From NCBI GenBank assembly GCA_964620045.1, contig CAZUJL010000015.1:32952-96951 (forward strand): a stretch of 64,000 bases of DNA, read 5' to 3'. Made by a program: the position numbers and the translations under genes. Below, piece by piece: positions 63,494 through 64,000 of this stretch; positions within the stretch are counted from its first letter, which is position 1, and each line of letters begins with the position of its first letter. Source of the DNA: VFKU01 sp964620045 (lineage in GTDB: Bacteria; Hydrogenedentota; Hydrogenedentia; Hydrogenedentales; GCA-2746185). Below the pieces are notes generated by a model that worked only from the letters and a program-made list of their open reading frames with translations, was not told the DNA's origin and searched no databases.

Positions 63494-64000
63494 ATGTTGC
63501 TGAACCGGCGGCCCGCGGACTTCGTATTGCTCGGCGTCACCGCGGTGGAACTGGCGATTCTGATTCGCCTCACGCCGCACCTTGCTGTCACCGATTGGAT
63601 TTACGTCTGCTCGAATCTTCTGGTGCTGGGAATCGCGCTGACGCGCGGGCCGGCGCAGGTGCAGGATCGATCGGTCGCGGCAGGCGCCGCGGTTCTTGTC
63701 TGCTACACCTACTCGTACGCGCAGGTTGTGCTCCTTCATGAGCATCCCGGAAGCGAGGCGTGGCGCGCTGGCGGATCGGTGCTCGTCATCATCGGCGCGG
63801 CGCTGAGTTTGGCGAGTCTCCTTAGCCTTGGGCGCTTCTTCGGCGTGCGCCCGGCGTTGCGTGGGGTGGCGACGAGGGGAACGTATCACCTGGTGCGCCA
63901 TCCGCTTTATCTAGCGTATGTGTTCCAGGACATCGGCTATAACCTTTACGAGTGGAGCGTCGGGACGCTGATCCTCGTGGCGGCGGGATGGATCTCGCTG
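63494..64000 (+). CDS. Isoprenylcysteine carboxyl methyltransferase-family membrane protein (truncated by window)
   Basis: Open from ATG 63494 to the window edge (169 codons). It has four or five hydrophobic helices, and then LGRFFGVRPALRGVATRGTY and HLVRHPLYLAY, the R/K-G-x-Y-x-x-x-R-H-P-x-Y motif of the ICMT/phospholipid-methyltransferase family, which binds SAM at the membrane. The C-terminal part is missing. GTG 63482 in frame would add four residues. In bacteria such proteins methylate lipids or unknown substrates. Confidence 0.75.
   Translation, partial: MLLNRRPADFVLLGVTAVELAILIRLTPHLAVTDWIYVCSNLLVLGIALTRGPAQVQDRSVAAGAAVLVCYTYSYAQVVLLHEHPGSEAWRAGGSVLVIIGAALSLASLLSLGRFFGVRPALRGVATRGTYHLVRHPLYLAYVFQDIGYNLYEWSVGTLILVAAGWISL

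Overview
This is a GC-rich, gene-dense bacterial chromosome segment with no rRNA, tRNA, CRISPR array or intact insertion sequence that I could recognise. The gene set suggests an uncultured, heterotrophic bacterium with a Gram-negative-type envelope. It has a planctomycete-type cytochrome c domain (PSCyt1), a two-subunit glycine decarboxylase, HrcA/CIRCE heat-shock control, an O-antigen ligase, a lipobox lipoprotein, TatBC, and many ATGA/GTGA-overlapped genes. Candidate phyla such as Hydrogenedentota or Sumerlaeota, or the PVC group, would fit, but the sequence alone does not settle this.

Layout. 1-9 kb holds single genes: an acyl-CoA dehydrogenase fragment, a membrane cytochrome c, a DEAD-box helicase, a MarR regulator divergent from a gamma-glutamyltransferase, an NAD(P)-binding epimerase-like protein, a YjdF-like membrane protein and a secreted TPR protein. 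9.2-14.2 kb is the glycine cleavage operon gcvT-gcvH-gcvPA-gcvPB plus a lipoate ligase. 14.3-20 kb holds a YvyF-like zinc protein and a tightly overlapped envelope operon (amidase, GerMN, murI, divergent polysaccharide deacetylase, tsaD). 20-26 kb holds a PilT-like ATPase, a secreted protein and small membrane protein, a TPR lipoprotein, a cold-shock gene with a strong promoter, a degenerate PHP-like exported protein and a YtrA-type GntR regulator. 26-28 kb holds an orphan recombinase-domain gene with its own promoter and terminator, then a formyltransferase/hydrolase.

28-44.8 kb is a long minus-strand run, read from right to left: two glycosyltransferases, WecA-type transferase, O-antigen ligase, aroQ, M24 peptidase, efp, accB, accC, an AmaP-like protein, hisF, hisI, trpE, trpG, an unknown membrane protein, HU, tatC, tatB. 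45-49.7 kb is the CIRCE-controlled hrcA-grpE-dnaK-dnaJ operon. 49.8-57.7 kb is mtnA-cmk-recJ followed without a break by an ABC exporter and two exported FG-GAP repeat proteins. 57.7-61 kb holds a TPR-like membrane protein, malate dehydrogenase with a terminator, and a reductase. 61.3-62.9 kb is an AT-richer two-gene islet (membrane protein and methyltransferase). The window ends in a small membrane protein and a truncated isoprenylcysteine-methyltransferase-like gene.

The intergenic gaps carry several unrelated families of short palindromic repeats. The points most worth a second look are the AT-rich islet, the catalytic-domain-less recombinase protein, the degenerate PHP protein, the ALDH1L1-like hydrolase and the ABC/FG-GAP module.
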